Below the pieces are notes generated by a model. The model made no database searches and had not been told where the DNA came from. It worked only from the letters and a program-made list of their open reading frames with translations. A stretch of DNA of 5,783 nt from Dehalococcoidia bacterium. Lineage in GTDB: Bacteria > Chloroflexota > Dehalococcoidia > GIF9 > UBA5629. A program made the translations under genes and the position numbers. Numbering within the stretch: position 1 is the stretch's first letter; each line of letters starts with the position of its first letter. The stretch spans positions 1-5,783 of the forward strand of contig JACNFS010000100.1 in assembly GCA_014384515.1 (NCBI GenBank), given 5' to 3'. Below, piece by piece: positions 4,942 through 5,783 of this stretch.

Positions 4942-5783
4942 ATGGTTGTATCAATCAAACTAGAGGCGCCACTGGGGGTATCCCTCAAGTCCCTAGTGAA
5001 CGGATTCGTGCTCACAAAACAAACAGAGGGGAAAAGTCCAAGGACGGTAGAATACTACCGGGATAATCTTAAGCGCTTTCTCTGGTATGTTGAGAAACAA
5101 GACTGGCCTAATGACATCAGGCTCCTTACCGAGTGGCCCATCAGGGAATTCCTGGGTTACGTAGCCACTGAATCACATCGCTGGGGACTTGAAGGGAATG
5201 GCTCTGAGACTTCCCAGCGCAAGGCTTCCCATTCGACCGCCCATCATTATTTCGTCGTTCTGTCTTGTTTTTTCAATTGGGTGGTCCATGAGGGTTTCCT
5301 TTTAGAGAATCCCATGGCTAAGATAAAGGTGGCTAAGCCAAAACCCAAGGTCATCACTCCGTATAGCATGGAGGAAATTAGGCGCATGTTGAGAGTCTGT
5401 GACTATGACTATGAGCACAATGCCAAGTTTCTGGGGAGCCGAAATCGCGCTATGATCTTGATGTTTTTGGACACAGGCATCAGACTCTCTGAGCTAGCCG
5501 GGATTGAGCTTGGTGACGTAGATAGCGAGAAGGGCCACATTAAGGTTTTGGGTAAAGGTGAGAGGGAGCGTGTAGTGAGAATAGGCAAAACAACGCAGAA
5601 GGCACTTTGGCGCTACTTAATATGTCGTTCTCAGAATGATAGGCAGGAACTTTGGCTGACTGAAGAAGGGAAGCCCTTGAATAACAGTGGTATTCAATCG
5701 CTAATCAAACGACTTAAACAGAGAGCGGGAGTAGGCAGTAGTGGGAGCATTCACCGATTCAGGCACACGTTCGCGTTGAACTT
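4942..5783 (+). CDS. Tyrosine recombinase (integrase), C-terminus cut by window edge
   Basis: Site-specific DNA recombinase, probably the integrase of an element inserted at the adjacent tRNA-Pro. 280 codons are visible. An N-terminal SAM-like core-binding domain (about 14-120; LVNGFVLTK, SPRTVEYYRDNLKRFLWYV, FFNWVVHEGFLLENPM) is followed by the catalytic domain (about 140 onward). Catalytic residues seen: Arg181 in DTGIRLSELAG, Lys205 in VLGKGERERVV (24 residues after the Arg, as in XerD), and His271/Arg274 in IHRFRHTFA. The second His/Trp and the nucleophilic Tyr should lie within the next 30-40 codons, outside the window. Start ATG 4942 was chosen because an in-frame TGA lies at 4936-4938 and the next start (GTG 4996) would clip the N-domain; its ribosome site is weak (GAG only 2 nt away, AGGCGGG 15 nt away). 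No frameshift or missing residue, so it appears intact as far as seen. Whether it is phage-, ICE- or island-encoded cannot be told. Confidence 0.93.
   Translation, partial: MVVSIKLEAPLGVSLKSLVNGFVLTKQTEGKSPRTVEYYRDNLKRFLWYVEKQDWPNDIRLLTEWPIREFLGYVATESHRWGLEGNGSETSQRKASHSTAHHYFVVLSCFFNWVVHEGFLLENPMAKIKVAKPKPKVITPYSMEEIRRMLRVCDYDYEHNAKFLGSRNRAMILMFLDTGIRLSELAGIELGDVDSEKGHIKVLGKGERERVVRIGKTTQKALWRYLICRSQNDRQELWLTEEGKPLNNSGIQSLIKRLKQRAGVGSSGSIHRFRHTFALN

Noticed and set aside
4806..5015. 69-codon minus-strand open frame over the tRNA 3' end and integrase start
   Set aside because: It overlaps the tRNA and the integrase N-terminus, has no recognisable domain, and its peptide is low in recognisable structure; a chance frame.
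4935..5066. Short plus-strand frame ATG 4935 to TAA 5064-5066 (43 codons) overlapping the integrase start
   Set aside because: Out of frame with the integrase, no ribosome site and no family resemblance. It could be a leader peptide, but nothing beyond the ATG supports that.

Overview
The window looks like chromosomal DNA from a bacterium, with moderate GC content and compact operon structure. Gene content (hom next to thrC, GTG starts, a membrane-anchored PpiC-type foldase, a flavin-reductase-fold protein, folE) and protein style suggest Chloroflexota, possibly Dehalococcoidia. That placement is an inference from recalled protein style and was not tested by any search.

Positions 1-4657 hold five genes on the minus strand, read right to left with short gaps (2, 9, 44 or -9, and 28 nt), so probably one transcription unit. 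They are: a two-domain parvulin-like membrane-anchored foldase (4657-3386), homoserine dehydrogenase (3383-2088), threonine synthase (2078-1026), a split-barrel flavin reductase-like protein (981-403), and GTP cyclohydrolase I (374 to beyond the left edge). Hom and ThrC make the first and last steps of the homoserine-to-threonine branch. The homoserine kinase that should act between them is not in the window. FolE feeds tetrahydrofolate or deazaguanine synthesis.

Positions 4658-4750 are a short divergent promoter region. A good sigma-70-like promoter faces right toward a complete tRNA-Pro(GGG) gene at 4751-4827 with an encoded CCA. A weaker candidate faces left toward the operon.

Positions 4828-4941 contain small direct and inverted repeats, some sharing 9-10 bp with the tRNA anticodon arm. 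They are followed by a tyrosine recombinase (4942 to beyond the right edge) pointing away from the tRNA. This is the classic arrangement at the edge of an element integrated at a tRNA gene, so the right end of the window is probably the first kilobase of a genomic island or integrated element whose cargo lies outside.

The points most worth a second look are the tRNA-related repeats between the tRNA and the integrase, and the loss of both conserved active-site histidines in each of the two parvulin domains of the foldase. I see no clear sign of a wholly new system inside the window itself.
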